Assembly: GCA_947561585.1 (NCBI GenBank)
Contig: CANNZV010000331.1
Coordinates: 248,001 to 312,000, forward strand
Reading direction: 5' to 3'
Length of the DNA stretch: 64,000 nucleotides
Source of the DNA: Caprella mutica
Lineage: Eukaryota > Arthropoda > Malacostraca > Amphipoda > Caprellidae
Below the pieces are notes generated by a model. The model saw nothing but the letters and a program-made list of their open reading frames with translations, made no database searches and was not told the DNA's origin. Numbering within the stretch: the stretch's first letter is position 1; every line of letters starts with the position of its first letter. Position numbers and translations under genes: made by a program. Below are positions 46,436 through 59,855 of the stretch, piece after piece.

Positions 46436-47902
46436 TTTCAGTTAAGCGAATAACAAGATGATAAATAAATAAATAAATAATTAAACAACGGCTAAAATAT
46501 GACCTTCCAGCATTGTGCAAAGGTAATAATGGAAGATTAGAAACTCGCCAGAAAGATATTTTGTATTGTAGGTATCAAGTTTTGTTATATTGTATCAATT
46601 ATCATTTAGAAGATTTAGAAGATCTGAAAAAATTTGGCGAATTTCTTATCGAAATGAAATATGAAATTGATCGAAACTATGAAATAGTGTGAAATAAAAA
46701 ATATGGTGAAGAATTATTTACTATGATTGATAACTGTCCCTTACGAATTTTTACCTAAACATTTTCTTATAGCGACGTAATGTTCTAGCGACCTAGCTTC
46801 ATTTTATGTACACAAACCATCTGGGACATAGCTAGAAACGCAAGAAATAAATCTATGGTTTGGAAATAGGATTTACAAGCACTACCATGACTAAATTTAC
46901 ATTTTCTATTAAATCTGTTCTTCTTATTTTCATTTAAAGCAAAACTAATTAATATAAATTTATTTACCTTCGTCTTCAACAGAATTAATAATTCTAAATC
47001 TATCGATACATAATAAATTAGTTAAAAGGAAAATATCTTAATATCAAAAATTTACTGATTGAGTTCAATTTTTATGTGAGGTTGTTTCCATGATGTCTCG
47101 GGAAGTAAATATTAAAATATTTAATTTTTTAGTTTTAATATATTGATCATAGAATTGTAAGATTGACCTTGAATCTTTAAGAGTATGTTGATAATCTAAT
47201 AGATAATATTAATTGATGATATATCAAGAAATTAAACTCCATTATATTTTGCTATAATGTTATTATATTATATTACATTGTATTATTTAATTTTGTAATA
47301 TGATAATTATTTAATTTAATTAAGTTAAGATATTACCTAGATTCCTTTGTATCAGACATTTAGGCCAGTAAATTTATGGGTTAATTTCAGTGATTGATGA
47401 CATCTTTTCTGCAGTAAAAAAAATCCCATTTGCCATCAAGTTCACAATATCTTGACAAAAGGATTAGTTTTTATTCTATAATATCTTGTTTTGATTTTGA
47501 TTAACGAATAAATTAATTTTATGAAAATGAGGTTTAAATGTATGAAGAATCTCTTAAATTATATTGTTTTGGATTGATTTTAGGCTTTTAATGTTATATT
47601 TTGACTATGTGTTTTCATGTAGTTAGCTCTCTTGTAAGAAGTGAGTGAATACAACTTGAACATATAATTTAAAAAAACAAACACTTGTTATTGATTTCAA
47701 TCGAGGAAGTAAATAGGAAAAGAGATGTAGTGGTGCAAAACTCATCATGAAAGTCATGATAAGAATTAATCAATTCGAATACTATTATCTCAAGTGTATT
47801 CGGTTTGTTTTCATTCTCATATTTTTGAGGTGTTTCCTTGTGTTTATTTTCTCACTCTGAACAAGAGACCATTTGATGGAAATGACAGTCAGTGAACATA
47901 TA
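46436..47902. other. A+T-rich filler, no gene seen
   Basis: Holds a short AAATAAAT microsatellite near 46,458. An exact 18-bp match (46,726-46,743) to the inner end of the 14.0-15.7-kb Tc1 inverted repeat also lies here. No gene supported. Confidence 0.5.
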
Positions 47903-49097
47903 CAGAGACATAATTTTTATTTCTATTTTAGATTCATGCTTTGTTTATCTTCAGGTTACTATATTGTTAAATTAACTTAGATAAAGTGGATAAAATTGTG
48001 TTGACTAGCTTTTAGCATGCCAGAAACCAAGGGAGCCACATAACTGTCGAAATTTCTGAGAGGACGAATCGTAGGTCAAAATGAAGGTGTCTTAGTCAGC
48101 GAAAAATGGCTGAAAATCTTTCGATACCCATGTCTAGTGTTAATAGAGTGATCGTTCAATTGACAAAAGATAGGAAAAAGTGCAAAAGCCTTCTGAAAAA
48201 ATCTTGCGACTTGAGAAAGATCCACGTTGCGAGTCTTCTGACGTAGCAACAGAAGCTGGTGTAAGTCCCAGAACAGCTGTCAGATATCTTCACCAACTGG
48301 GCTACTATGGTAGAGCTGCTAGTAGGAAATCTCTTTTCACCTAACCAATATCAAGCGCAGAAATGCCTGGGCTCGTAAGATGGTACCGAGGCCTCTGAAT
48401 GTGTGGACCAATGTCATTTTCTTTGATATGTCAAGATTTGCATTATTTTCGGACAATGGTAGAGTATGGGTAGGGAGGTTACCTAATCAAGAGTTTGACT
48501 TGAAAAGACTGCAAACAACGATGAAACACGGGGGATTTTCTGTAATGGTCTGGGGAGCAATATGGAGTGATGGTTACTCAGTGCTAGTTGAGTGTGAAGG
48601 AAACATCAATTCACTCAAATATGTTTCAATATTGCAGGAAGCGTTTCTTCCAGTATTCTAATTGGTCAAATGAACAAAGATAATACCCTATTCATGGAAG
48701 ATGGAGCTCCCTGTCACACCGCAAGAGATACCTAACTATGGTTGAGCGAGAATGGGATAAAAAAAACTCCCATGCCCAAGTCAGTCTCAATATATGAACA
48801 CCATAGAACACCTGTGGGGTATGTTTGCCCGGAGCCTACGCAAAAAGAAAAGAAAACCATCTAATAAACCTGAACTTGTAGGATTACTGCGTTAAACATG
48901 GCAAGAAATTCTTCAAGATGATATTTGCAAATTTTTCTCTGGAATGCCTAGGAGGGTCCTCGCATTAAAAATTGGAAAGGGAATGTCAACTGAATATTAA
49001 ATTTGTGATCATTTAATTTTTCTTTAGTTCTGTAAATTACTTGTTTAATGCAATAAACTGTTTTTATAGGTGTCTATTTACTTCTGTCATGTCTCTG
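47903..49097 (+). mobile_element. Tc1-like transposon relic (limits provisional)
   Basis: A transposase relic sits between short inverted ends CAGAGACAT (47,903-47,911) and ATGTCTCTG (49,089-49,097). TA precedes the left end and TT follows the right. The 1,195-bp length suits a Tc1 element, but only 9 bp of terminal repeat survive, so the ends are tentative. The coding content is secure. Confidence 0.5.
48018..49000 (+). pseudogene. Tc1-family transposase, frameshifted
   Basis: Begins at ATG with MPETKGAT and a helix-turn-helix region (LSKFLRGRIVGQNEG) that quickly loses frame. A continuous 94-codon piece (48,380-48,661) reads NVIFFDMSRFALFSDNGRVW, LPNQEFDLKRL, KHGGFSVMVWGAI and NINSLKYVSILQE. 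In shifted frames it continues TLFMEDGAPCHTA and NTIEHLWGMFARSLRKKKRK, with one stop before TWQEILQDDICKFFSGMPRR, ending at TAA 48,998-49,000. First D (FFDMSRF), second D (MEDGAPCH) and third E (TIEHLW) of the DDE triad are present. Total length is about 327 codons, near the normal 340. Stops and frameshifts make it non-functional. Confidence 0.88.
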
Positions 49098-50474
49098 TTG
49101 TGGAATGTTGGTATTACAATGGAATGGTTGTAATTACATGAAAAATCATTAAACTTCTCAAATACGAAGCTGAAAGAAAAATCTGTTGTTGAATGGATTA
49201 TCCATTACTAATTGATGTTTAGATATTCTGGCGTATAATTTTAATCATTCCACGGATCATATCCATTTCGACTAATTTATGTTTAATGATAATTCTTTGA
49301 TAAATAGATATTATTCACCAGTTAAATAACTTGAATATTTTCTTATTTAGATAGAGTACATTATGCAATATCTTGAATTTTCTTTATTTATCTTAGAATA
49401 AATGTTAATTTTTTTTTTATATTTTAACATATTACTATCAATCTATTTTTAAAATCATATTCGGGTGTCAAAGTTTTTATATAAAAATGCATTTGAGATC
49501 TTCTTCGTAAAATTCGATCTTCGCAAACTTATATGCATTGAATAATAGAAGTTGATTAAGAAGAAACTGACTATAAATCATTTATCGATCATAATTTTAA
49601 AAAATCACATAAAATAGTAAATAATTAATGAGTTTTTTTTATTTAATTTACATGATTCCTAATGAAATGGCACAATATTAGAGGGCGTTCTTGATATTTG
49701 AATTTATTTGTAATAGATGGATTGGATGATTATTTAATTAATTCACAGTAAGTTGATTTTGTACCATTTTACTGTAAAACAATGTATTTTATTTCGTGAA
49801 ATTTGATCTTAAGTGTACCGATTCTAAAAAAAGGTATTATTATATGTATCTAATTTTTATTTCAATAAGATCTGTCAACAAAATCCATGTTATTGTTGGA
49901 ATTTAAAATTGAGAATTTATATGCAATAAAGTCTCTGGAGAATACTAAGAATATTTAATTTACTTTTACCGAGTTAAAAATGAATGATTTAATTAAATAA
50001 CTTCGAAAAAATTATAATAATTTTGCTAATTTAAAGAAATTATAACTGATTGTCAATCATCTATCATTTTCATGAATGAAAAATTAAAGATTTCTATTGA
50101 AAATATTTATATTATATTTCAATTAAGTTGAATACATATTATATTGATAAACATATTGCTAGTACCTGTCGATTTTTATTCAGCTGTAAACATTTCATTT
50201 TAGTTGAATGTATAAAAACAAATCCTTTGAAAGAATGGTCTCTATCATTATTATTACATCATTCTTATAGTTCATATAGAATAAAAACTATAAGACTTCA
50301 GTTATTTTATATTCATTCTCCCAATTTCTCCGATGAGAATTCAGTGCCGCAAGTAGCCTTTATTTGATGAGAAAATGAGAGGTGATGAGGACGAGCCTAT
50401 GAATAAATTATCCTATCGACTAGTAAGATCTTTGCTTCCCTTCAGTGTCTCTTTTAAAGGGTAGCAGTTGCGTG
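49098..50474. other. A+T-rich filler, no gene seen
   Basis: One 79-codon plus frame (50,128-50,367) without recognisable domain. No repeats noticed. Confidence 0.5.
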
Positions 50475-51175
50475 GAATGAGATGACATTAGTTTTACAGA
50501 ACCAGGAACACAGTAACGTGATGCTAGGTAGAATAATGAAGTATTAGTATATAGGACCAGGAACACAGTAATGTGATGCTAGGTAGAATAATGAAGTATT
50601 AGTTTTTAGGACCAAGAACACAGTAAATGTGATGCTAGTTAGTATAATGAAGTATTAGTTTATAGGACCAGTAACACAGTAATGTGATGCTAGGTAGAAT
50701 AATGAAGTATTAGTTTATAGGACCAGGAACACAGTAATGTGTTGCTAGGTAGAATAATGAAGTATTAGTTTTTAGGACCAAGAACACAGTAATGTGATGC
50801 TAGGTAGAATAATGAAGTATTAGTTTAACAGAATCAGAAACACAGTAATTTGATGCTAGGTAGAATAATGAAGTTTTTGTTTCACAGGACCAGGAACACA
50901 GCAATGTAAAGCTTCGAAGAATAATGAAGTATTAGTTTTACAGGACCAGAAACACAGTAATGTGATGCTAGGTAGAATAATGAATTATTAGTTTTCAGGA
51001 CCAGGAATACAGTTTAATGTGATGCTAGGTAGAATAATGATTATAATGAAGTAATAGATTTATTGGACCAGGAACACAATAATTTGATGCTAGGTAGAAC
51101 AATGAAGTATTAATTTCTAGGAAAATAATCTCAGTGATGTGATACTAGGTAGAATAATGAAATGTTACTTTTCTA
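50475..51175. repeat. 55-bp tandem repeat, about 12 copies
   Basis: Unit ACCAGGAACACAGTAATGTG followed by ATGCTAGGTAGAATAATGAA and GTATTAGTTTATAGG. Unit length varies from 53 to about 65 through small indels. The last copies are the most diverged. Confidence 0.92.
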
Positions 51176-51881
51176 GTATCAGGTTCTAAATAGGAGATCT
51201 AACCTATCGCTAGTATAATTCGTACTTTCTATATATATTATGATAACTAAGCAATCAATTTTTTCATCTTAATCGTGAAATTATCGAAATTGATTGGAGT
51301 TCTAATTAGTCTAGATAAGTTAAAGACTTCAATCGAATTTTAAATTTACCAATATATGATATATAAAAAAAAACATAAAAAAATCACCATAAAAGAATTT
51401 TTAATACAAATTGCAGATGTATATAATCTGACCTAAATTTTATACTTCAGCATAAATCCAATAAAAATGACATTAAAAAATGTTCACTATGTGATGAATC
51501 GAACAACTCAATTCTCATTATCGAGATATATGATTAGCAAGCAATAGTAGAGCATTGTACGCTGATTAGCAACTTTGAAGCAGTGGGCTAGTTAGCAATC
51601 TAAAGTAACTGAGCTATGTTTGAGTTCCATCAATTTGTGGCTGAAGTTCTCATCATCCTATCTACTTGTCTGAGTTTGCTTGGAGTGATTCAGAGGTGGA
51701 GATAATCTGCTGATACGGTACATTTTCAATAGTTATTGAAAATGTTTATATTTTCTTAACGCTAGTTGCAGCTCTTCAACTATGATATCTTGGATTGTCC
51801 GTTATGTAGGATTGTAGGTTTCATTTAGTATCATTTTTTCATTTTTTACTACATTCGTGAATACAGTTTCGATTTCCTTTT
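51176..51881. other. A+T-rich filler, no gene seen
   Basis: No significant frame; no shared repeats. Confidence 0.45.
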
Positions 51882-51966
51882 TCGTCACATTCGTTGATTC
51901 GTAACTGTATTCTGGAAGTAGCTTTTTTGCATCCATGAGCTTTTTACCGACTGATAATTGGTGACT
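51882..51966 (+). repeat. Dispersed repeat family D, copy 3
   Basis: CGTCACATTCGTTGATTC, GGAAGTAGCTTTTTTGCATC and CATGAGCTTT match the copies at 6.05 and 16.4 kb. Confidence 0.5.
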
Positions 51967-54900
51967 CTGTTGATGGAATCAATTTCCTTCCTATTAATAA
52001 ATAATGAAATATTAATAATATTTTATATTCACTTCAATATCTATCTAATTCAATTGACAAGTTTTATTATCGACCCGTAATATTTTTATTTCATGCTAAA
52101 ACCTATAATTAAGCATCATCATTCAATAAATCGCAATGTCCAATGACTATCATTATTTAGATAAATGATCTTCATTGGTCTATTGAATATTAAACATGCA
52201 TGATAACTTTGAATAAATAATATGTTATGTGAGTTAGATGTTCTATATTCTGATATATGGTACATAAAAAATGTTTATTGCCCATGATGTGAATGTTGAT
52301 GCTATAGAATGTATGTACGTATATAAACAAATACAATATAGATCATTGATGAAACACTCATGGATGGAAGATCAACTATATAAATAATATTTTAAAGAAA
52401 ATCACGGGAAAATACTTAAATTATTAGTGTTACCATTTTATCCACAATTATTATCCCTAAATAATGATATGTTTTACGTCTGGCAGTATTGTTCACAAAT
52501 ATTTCCGTAATTGTGTCTGCATCAATAAATTAATTCGACTGAAATGAATTTAGGAATTTTTTGCCAGGCTTTGTACATTCAGACTTTGATATACAGGTAG
52601 CTCACTGTTATCCTTAAAATATGAACACTTTTATTGGTATATTTGGATTCCATTTTTAACTTTTTATTATATATTTGGTTTTGACAACTATAGTCTGGTA
52701 AACTATAATACGTGGTAAATAGTATGATGTTATTTTTTGAGAAATGTATTGTTTATTATCAAATAACTAAAATCTTAACTAGAATTCTTGATGGAAGTTA
52801 TGTTCAGATTTCCATTTTCAGTTCATTCTGTTCAATAATGAAGTCACACGTGAGTTCAAAATTTACTGATTTAATTAGTTTCATGGACACTTGCTTCCGA
52901 TAATTGTTCCATTAGAACGGTGGAGGATGGAAATTCGTAGATTTTTTCAACATAATATTATTTCCTACATAAGAATATGTTCTTACAAAAGCAAGACAAT
53001 TGAAGAGTAATATTCCAGCATGTTAATGTTAATTATTTACATGTATTTTTTATATTGTTTTGTAACCTTGGGAACATTTTGTAATCAAATTTAATCCTTC
53101 AGACCACGCGAAAATAGCACCATCAAGTTAATTAAAGTGTCTAGAGTACGTTGATGATTCATATTAATTTCATCTGAATAAATTGGTATGAACAAATGTG
53201 ACGGAAATTTTCATTAATAGTGTAGGTGCAAAGGATTTAATTTCCCTCGAGTAAATGGACTCTTAGTCTTCATTAGCTTGATATGGTATTGCTAGTAAAA
53301 GAAACTGTTGAGACACTCATATTATGATCATAAATGAATTACTGTTAGTGTATTTGAAATTATTTGATTTATAAGAGTAAAATACGGAAGTTTTCGCCAT
53401 CTTCTAAAGTAGATTGCAAAATATTTTTTCGTTTAACCATTTTACGACCAATGTAACCCTATGGAGAACATTAGAAAAATTTCTCATAGTGTTTAATTTC
53501 ATTCTTTATAATCATATGCTTGCTATAAAGACCGTTAAAATGAATGTAAGCAATGCCACATAATGACTTTAGAAATTGAACCACATTTAAAGTTATCCCC
53601 TAAGGATATGAAACTATGAAAACAAAGTTTTATATCATATCCATATATTCCTTTAAACATATTCCTATATTCCTTTTAACATATGTGAGAGGTTAAATAA
53701 GTAAATAAATAAATAAATGTTTATGAAGATTATCAATCATATATTGATCTCAGATATTTATACGCTCAGATATTAATGTTATCATACTTTCAAAATTTTC
53801 GAATTGATTCATCCTAAAAAGTATTCATCATATTGTATAATCATTCCATGTTAGGATCCTTTCACTCGAAATTATGGGCAGTTTTTGTTCATGGATAATT
53901 TACTTTGGTTATGAATTTTTTCAGCATTTACATAAGAAATATTAATTCCTAGTCTTCGTAGAGTCGTAGACACTCAATATTCTTCTCTTACCGGCATTTA
54001 TATCTGACGAATTTTTGGTCACCATCAAAGGTTATTGAAATTGAATTAGAATATTAAAATAACTTTTACTGTTTTTATCAGTTAGTAAAAACAGTAAACA
54101 GTAAATAAAATATATATTTGAACGTAAAATTAGAGAGCAAACAAAAAATAAGTGCAATTTTTCTATTTTTCAGTAAATGAATGTAGGAAACTATTCTTAT
54201 ATAGAATAATGTATTTACTAAACTATCTATTCAATATATATGATTTAGCTCTTATATGTATCCGTTATTTTTGAAGATTGAATCTAACATTCAAAACCAT
54301 AACCGCATACCGTTACTTTGTAGTTCACTTTCATAGTTTCGGTGCATCAGCCTCTCCTCTCAATGTAAACCTAAGGATCTTTTACGCTGTCAAACCACAC
54401 TTTATGAGCTACACAAATCCTGAAAAATGTCCTGAAAGAGTCAAAAATGTTCGAGGTTTGGTGATTATCCTCTGAAGAATGAGACACCATTCGCTTTTCT
54501 TTATGGTATTGTAATGAAATGAACTTACAATAATCAACTCACAATCAATTTTTTTGAATTCATATTTTTTCTATAATGTACTTGCAAGCAAATTAGTATA
54601 GTATTTGATAAATTGAGTATTTCAAAACTCGTCCTCATCTTTCTTTCAAGTATGTAGTAGCTTATACTTATTTTCTGTCAATTAATAATACTGAAATTAT
54701 AATTATATGTTAAATTATAACAACAAATTTCGTTTATTGTGTCCACAGAAATTCGTATCCCAATATTTATCACCAAAAAGGGTGCAAAAGATAATAGCAT
54801 TGAAGAAGTTGATACTCATTCTTTACATTGGTTATATTATAAAAGAATAATCATTAAAAAGTAGGAAGTAACTACCTGTCAGCCATCAATAATTTCACTG

Positions 54901-55947
54901 TCAGTTCTCCTGAAACCATTTCATGATTATTAAGATGTCAGAAGTTAAAGGGAATTTCTCAATATACGTCAGGTTGTTCTTTGCATTACCCAAACTTTCA
55001 GACAGCCTAATACAGTGAGAGGATCTTAGTGTTGCCAGTAAACTTCAAAGAAAGATATGGAACAGAATATTCTTCTAGTTACCAACTGCAGTATTTTGCA
55101 TAAACGGTAAGATTCAACAGAGATTATTGACAATTGATGACTGTAATTATATCTCTTTAACTTTCTATTGTGAAAATAATTGTTATAAGAGTTGCAGCTT
55201 TTTCAGCGTTTGAGTAATTACAAAAGAGAATACCTGTCGATAACCATCGTATCAGTCTGTCAAAGCAGAAAATTCGGATGATGGATTAACGTTCATTTGT
55301 TCTGTTGTCAAAGATTGAGAGCTACTGACACATTGATTTATATTACACATTCTGAATGAATTTATTATCAATGATTGAAGTGAATGACAAGTGACATGAC
55401 CTTTAAATGGATCTAGTGAATGTTTCATTAGCCATTTCATGATTATAGGGAGATTAATTCTTGTGTTACAAATGTAATACTATACGGAGGAAAGATTATT
55501 TGCGTTATATATTTAAATTCACTGTTAATTTTATTCAACTTAGTTTTGATACCAATATTGTTAGTACATTGATCATGGATTAAGTTGGAAAATGAATACG
55601 AAAAAAAGAAAATATATATTCACTTGAATATGATAATATTGATTGCATTCATTTCTACAAACCACAATTATAAAGAATGCAATTCACATCAATTAATATT
55701 ATTATTTTTGAGAGACAAATAATGTCTCTAGAAGTCCTTACACAAATAAACTCAATTTCAGTATTTCTTATGTAAATATCTTCTTATTTCTTCAATACCG
55801 ACTCCTTTCGGCCATAAATTGTTTCCTCTGGTGACCTAGAAATCAGTTTTTTTAACTAAGAATTTTTCTCTGAAATAAAAACACATTATTTTGTAGCATT
55901 TACTAGTGTTAGAGAAAAGGAGGTGTTTGTCACTACATGCAGGGTAT
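51967..55947. other. A+T-rich filler, no gene seen
   Basis: Frames of 62-65 codons at 52.7, 54.3 and 55.3 kb have no recognisable domain. A short AAAT microsatellite lies near 53,700. Confidence 0.5.
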
Positions 55948-55950
55948 GTC

Positions 55951-57152
55951 GGGGTATCACTGCGCATACCATTTTTATTAGGTATCACTCCGCTCCTCTT
56001 ATAATTTTAAAGCAACTTAAATAACCGAAATCTGATTGCACCATCATTTCAAGCATCTTCTTTTCTCCAACAAACATCATGGCGCACCCTTATTCTACGA
56101 GTATTTCTAGAGTTAAGTTGTGACGTATGTGGTGCTCTCAAAAACTATCTGAAAAAAGTTTGCGCTGGTGATTTTTGAATCTCGCAAACTTTTCAATAAC
56201 TCTAGAACAGAGATTTGTAAACATGTTAACACAAACATTAACAGTTACATAAATTCCAATTTTTAACTTCTCGGTTTTAAAGGTTTTCCCGCCACAACCG
56301 TACGTGCGCAATGATACCCCAGATAATTTGAAGGCAGAGGGGTATCACTAGCTGCGCATCATTAATAACCTTATTTGTACTTAAATAAATATGAAAATTA
56401 TGAGTTTTTATTTCTTAATGACGGCATAAATATTAATTAAGGCATTATATTTAATTATAATAGTAATTTACAATAAACTTACGATCGTACTAACTAGCTA
56501 TGTGATTTGAGGTGGGTGGTATTGAGAAAGGGAGAGGGGGGTATTTAGGTGGGGAGTGAGAGGTTGTTGAATAAAATATTGATTAACAATAAACCAACGA
56601 TCGTATTGTATTACTTGATATTAAAAGTTAACTAGTTAAGTTAATTTTAAGTGTTAAATTTGTTGCAGATTCATTAAATATGTGTTAAAAAAGTAAGGGA
56701 AAATTAGATAGGAAGAGGGCATGCTGAGAAGAAAGCACAGACATTTAGATGGGGACATGGGGATCTAAATTGGGAAGATGGGGAATAGATAGAGAGAGAG
56801 AGGGATTTAGAATGGAAGAGAGGGGGATTTAGATGAGAGGAGAAATTTATTTAGATTGGTAAAGAAGAGGGTTTAGATAGGGGGAGGGAGGGGTATTAAT
56901 ATGGGTATAAGAGGTATTTAGGTGGAGGAGTGTTGTATGTATTTATGCAATGCACAGTAATACCCCTTCATGTGCGCAGTGATACCCCTATACAGTATAC
57001 ACTGCTCATATAGATTTATTTAGGTACTATTTCGAAACTGCTTGAGAACCATCCTCATTCATGATCATTTTATCGCGAGAAAAAGAGTTTCCCTAGTACA
57101 TTTAATTTTTGAGTAAATGCAGAGTTTGCGGGATTGTATGCAGTGGTACCCC
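55951..57152. mobile_element. Candidate element with seven GGGGTATCACTGC motifs
   Basis: The left end GGGGTATCACTGCGCATAC (55,951) pairs with GTATGCAGTGGTACCCC (57,136-57,152). The trinucleotide GTC is repeated directly outside both ends (55,948-55,950 and 57,153-57,155), compatible with a 3-bp target duplication. Five more copies lie inside: plus-oriented at about 55,980 and 56,339, inverted at 56,304-56,320, 56,951-56,966 and 56,972-56,988. No transposase is visible. The interior from 56,500 to 56,935 is strongly purine-rich. The family is unassigned; two nested or adjacent smaller elements are an alternative reading. Confidence 0.6.
56500..56935 (+). repeat. Purine-rich GGGATTTAGAT-type degenerate repeat
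   Basis: Variants of GGGGATTTAGATGGGGAGA recur with indels, including a GAGAGAGAGAGAGG stretch. Marked strand asymmetry (G/A on plus) could favour triplex or G-quadruplex structure. Confidence 0.6.
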
Positions 57153-57155
57153 GTC

Positions 57156-57879
57156 TGAACCTATTGACTTCAGCAACAACAAAGATGAATACATTTGCCT
57201 TTTAACTCTAATTTCATCATCTTAATACACGAATTACAAAGAAATAAAATTCACGCGTCTGTTATCTTTTGAAGTGAATATCCAGCGAAATGATTAACGT
57301 GTCTATAACTTCAGCCTAAAATAATCATCCATGCCCAACCAACTGCTAGGATAAGATTCTGCATGGATATAATTTTGTATAGCATCTTGATGTATAATTA
57401 TCTGTTTCATCCAATCTATTTCTTAAGATTAAAAAACAAATGGAAATATAATTATTTCATATTTTTCACCTCAACAAATTAACACTTTGCATTTTTTATT
57501 CCCAATTTTGAAGCAGTTTATGCAGTAAACAATAATGAATGATTTGAGTGCAAATAAATCTAGTTTTTAAGTATGAGTGCATATTTATCGAAACGGAAAA
57601 TTGACAATTTGAACGCTCTGTAAGGAGCTAAAATGATCGAAGTTACTTACCTACGTTTATTAAACTTCAAAATCCAAAAACTCTAATATGAATTATTCAC
57701 GTCAAAACAGTACATGAATAGAATTTAAATTTTGAATATAATATCCAAAAAATTTAAAAGATATTAGGTAAATTGAATTTGTAAAAACAATATATTTTTC
57801 CATTTAGTAAGTTTTTTTATAAGAATTGGAATTAGGAATTTCCTGCATAATCTTCTATAAATAGTAGAAACAGCTGAAC
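57156..57879. other. A+T-rich filler, no gene seen
   Basis: No frame or shared repeat of note. Confidence 0.45.
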
Positions 57880-58035
57880 AGTATAGTGTGAAAAATATTA
57901 GATAGTAAAAATAGTTAATCAATAGTGTGAACAATATTGAATGGTAGAAATTGCTTATCAATAGTGTGAACAAGAATAAATAGTAAAAATAGTTTATCAA
58001 TAGTGTGAGCAATATTGAATAGTGAGAGCAATATA
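57880..58035. repeat. About 39-bp tandem repeat, 4 copies
   Basis: Unit CAATAGTGTGAACAATATTG followed by AATAGTAGAAATTGCTTAT, diverged. Overlapping minus-strand frames here are repeat by-products. Confidence 0.65.
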
Positions 58036-59120
58036 AAGAATATAATATTTATTAATTTATTGTAAATATAATATAAGTAGTGCAAATAACAAATAAGTAT
58101 TTTAGTCATCCAATATACAGAATCAATGAAATGATATTTCTCATTAAAATGCAAGTGATGTGCATACTATGTTTTACTCATTAATTTCTCGTTAAAATCC
58201 CTAATTAAATTGTATATCATTAATAAGTATTGAGTATTATTGTTTACTAGCGAATAATATCATTAGCGAACAATGAATCTGAATAATATTATTAGCTTTT
58301 TAAAGGTTTGAATAGTCCTAGTTTTAAAGATTTGATTTTCAATTCGATTTAAGGTATCATACAAAGTTATTTATATTACAAATTTGATTGAGTATTGACT
58401 AAACATCTTGATTTAATAATTAATAAATTATTAATAATTACTATAGATTGCTAAAATAGATTAATATAATAATGATTACAAGGAATTTATGTCCAAAATC
58501 ATGGCAGGTAAATTGCCTTTATTAAAAAAGTAGACTAAGCCATTCAATCTGAGACTAAATAATGAGATGTATTAATTAACGTTTTGATATTAATTAAAAT
58601 ATATAATTAGAAGTACAAACATATTGATATTTAGGAAGTTAATATTAAGGAGAAAGAAATGAGGTTGTGCTTTGTGACGACATGCTGTATATATGACTAG
58701 ATATAACAATATTTGCCCTTTTAAATAATTAACACTCTGCAATTTATTGGTGCCCAGTACATTTTATGAATGAAATATGAAGATTATCTACATTTCATCT
58801 TCAAGATAAATTAAAGCATATAAATTAGTGCTCATAGTCGACATTCAATAACTCCTAATTTTTTAAATGAAACTGTAAGATTAGATAAGGCGAGATTCAG
58901 CGTGATACGAAAGAGTAAAAATCATGTACGGAAACATCGCCCTACTTATACACTCTCAGGAGTCGGAAAGTGAAAGTGAAATCAGATATTTCTACAGGTC
59001 AAAATCGTTCTTGAGCTATGCTATCCCCTACAAGTACTCTGAGTGTCGATATCTACAAAGTCCCCCAGTCTTTGTCCTATATTCAATATAATCATCATTA
59101 ATTACTCCGCCTAATAATTT
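58036..59120. other. A+T-rich filler, no gene seen
   Basis: A slightly G+C-richer patch at 58,890-59,050 has no recognisable content. Confidence 0.45.
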
Positions 59121-59270
59121 CTAGATAGTAAATTCTAACTTTCCAGGAAGCGGTTCAGTGTTAAGAATAAAGCATCTAAAGCATCTCTCTCTACGAACAT
59201 TAAAGGTTAGACAACCAAATAATAAATCATCCTAAGAGAATACTTTATACCTACAGGGTCTTTTAATATA
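59121..59270 (+). repeat. Dispersed repeat family B, copy 2
   Basis: Direct match to 13,715-13,875 through GGAAGCGGTTCAGTGTTAAG, AATAAAGCATC, CTCTCTACGAACATTAAAGG and TTAGACAAC. It shows a small deletion in the middle relative to copy 1. Confidence 0.75.
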
Positions 59271-59731
59271 TACTTTATACTTGTAATAACAAATCCGATA
59301 ATTATTAAATAACTTACATAAATATTCAATAAGCGATGGATGAAAAGATTTCCATAATTGAAATTCTGGGAAGATGAACTAATTAAACTCACTATTGTAA
59401 CATATTGATTCATATTGATCTGGCAAAGTGACAGCTTATTTATAAAAAAATATGGTGAATCATAAATTATTTGTTTTAAATTGAAACGAAACAAAATCAT
59501 AAACTGTAAAATCTAAACGATTGAAATGATATTCAAAATAATAACAATAGTAATCATATCAATAATATCAATATTAATCATATCAATAATAAAAGTAATT
59601 TAAAAATGTAAATGAAAATGAATTCAATTGATGCTAACCAAAAATTGGATAAATTAAAATTCATGTGTATTTTTTAAAACGAATTTCATCGATAACAGTT
59701 ACTATTTAAATGTATCTGTTTCTACAAGCTT
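59271..59731. other. A+T-rich filler, no gene seen
   Basis: A 97-codon minus-strand frame (59,207-59,500) overlaps family B and this stretch. Its product would be Ile/Asn/Tyr-rich with no known domain; probably fortuitous. Confidence 0.45.
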
Positions 59732-59855
59732 ATTTCTTTCATTGAACCCAATTTTATAAGAATAAACATAACCATTTGGCTTGTCTTGCTCGTAAAGTTT
59801 CTCGAGCGACAACACTAAACACTAAATCCAAAGAGATTTGCTTCAAGCAATGAGA
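59732..59855 (+). repeat. Dispersed repeat family C, copy 2
   Basis: Direct match to 16,687-16,812 via AATAAACATAACCATTTGG, CTCGTAAAGTTTCTCGAGCG and AACACTAAATCCAAAGAGAT. Confidence 0.75.

Noticed and set aside
54910..55445. CATTTCATGATTAT and TACCTGTC repeated about 500 bp apart
   Set aside because: Too short and A+T-rich to separate from chance, with no extended alignment.
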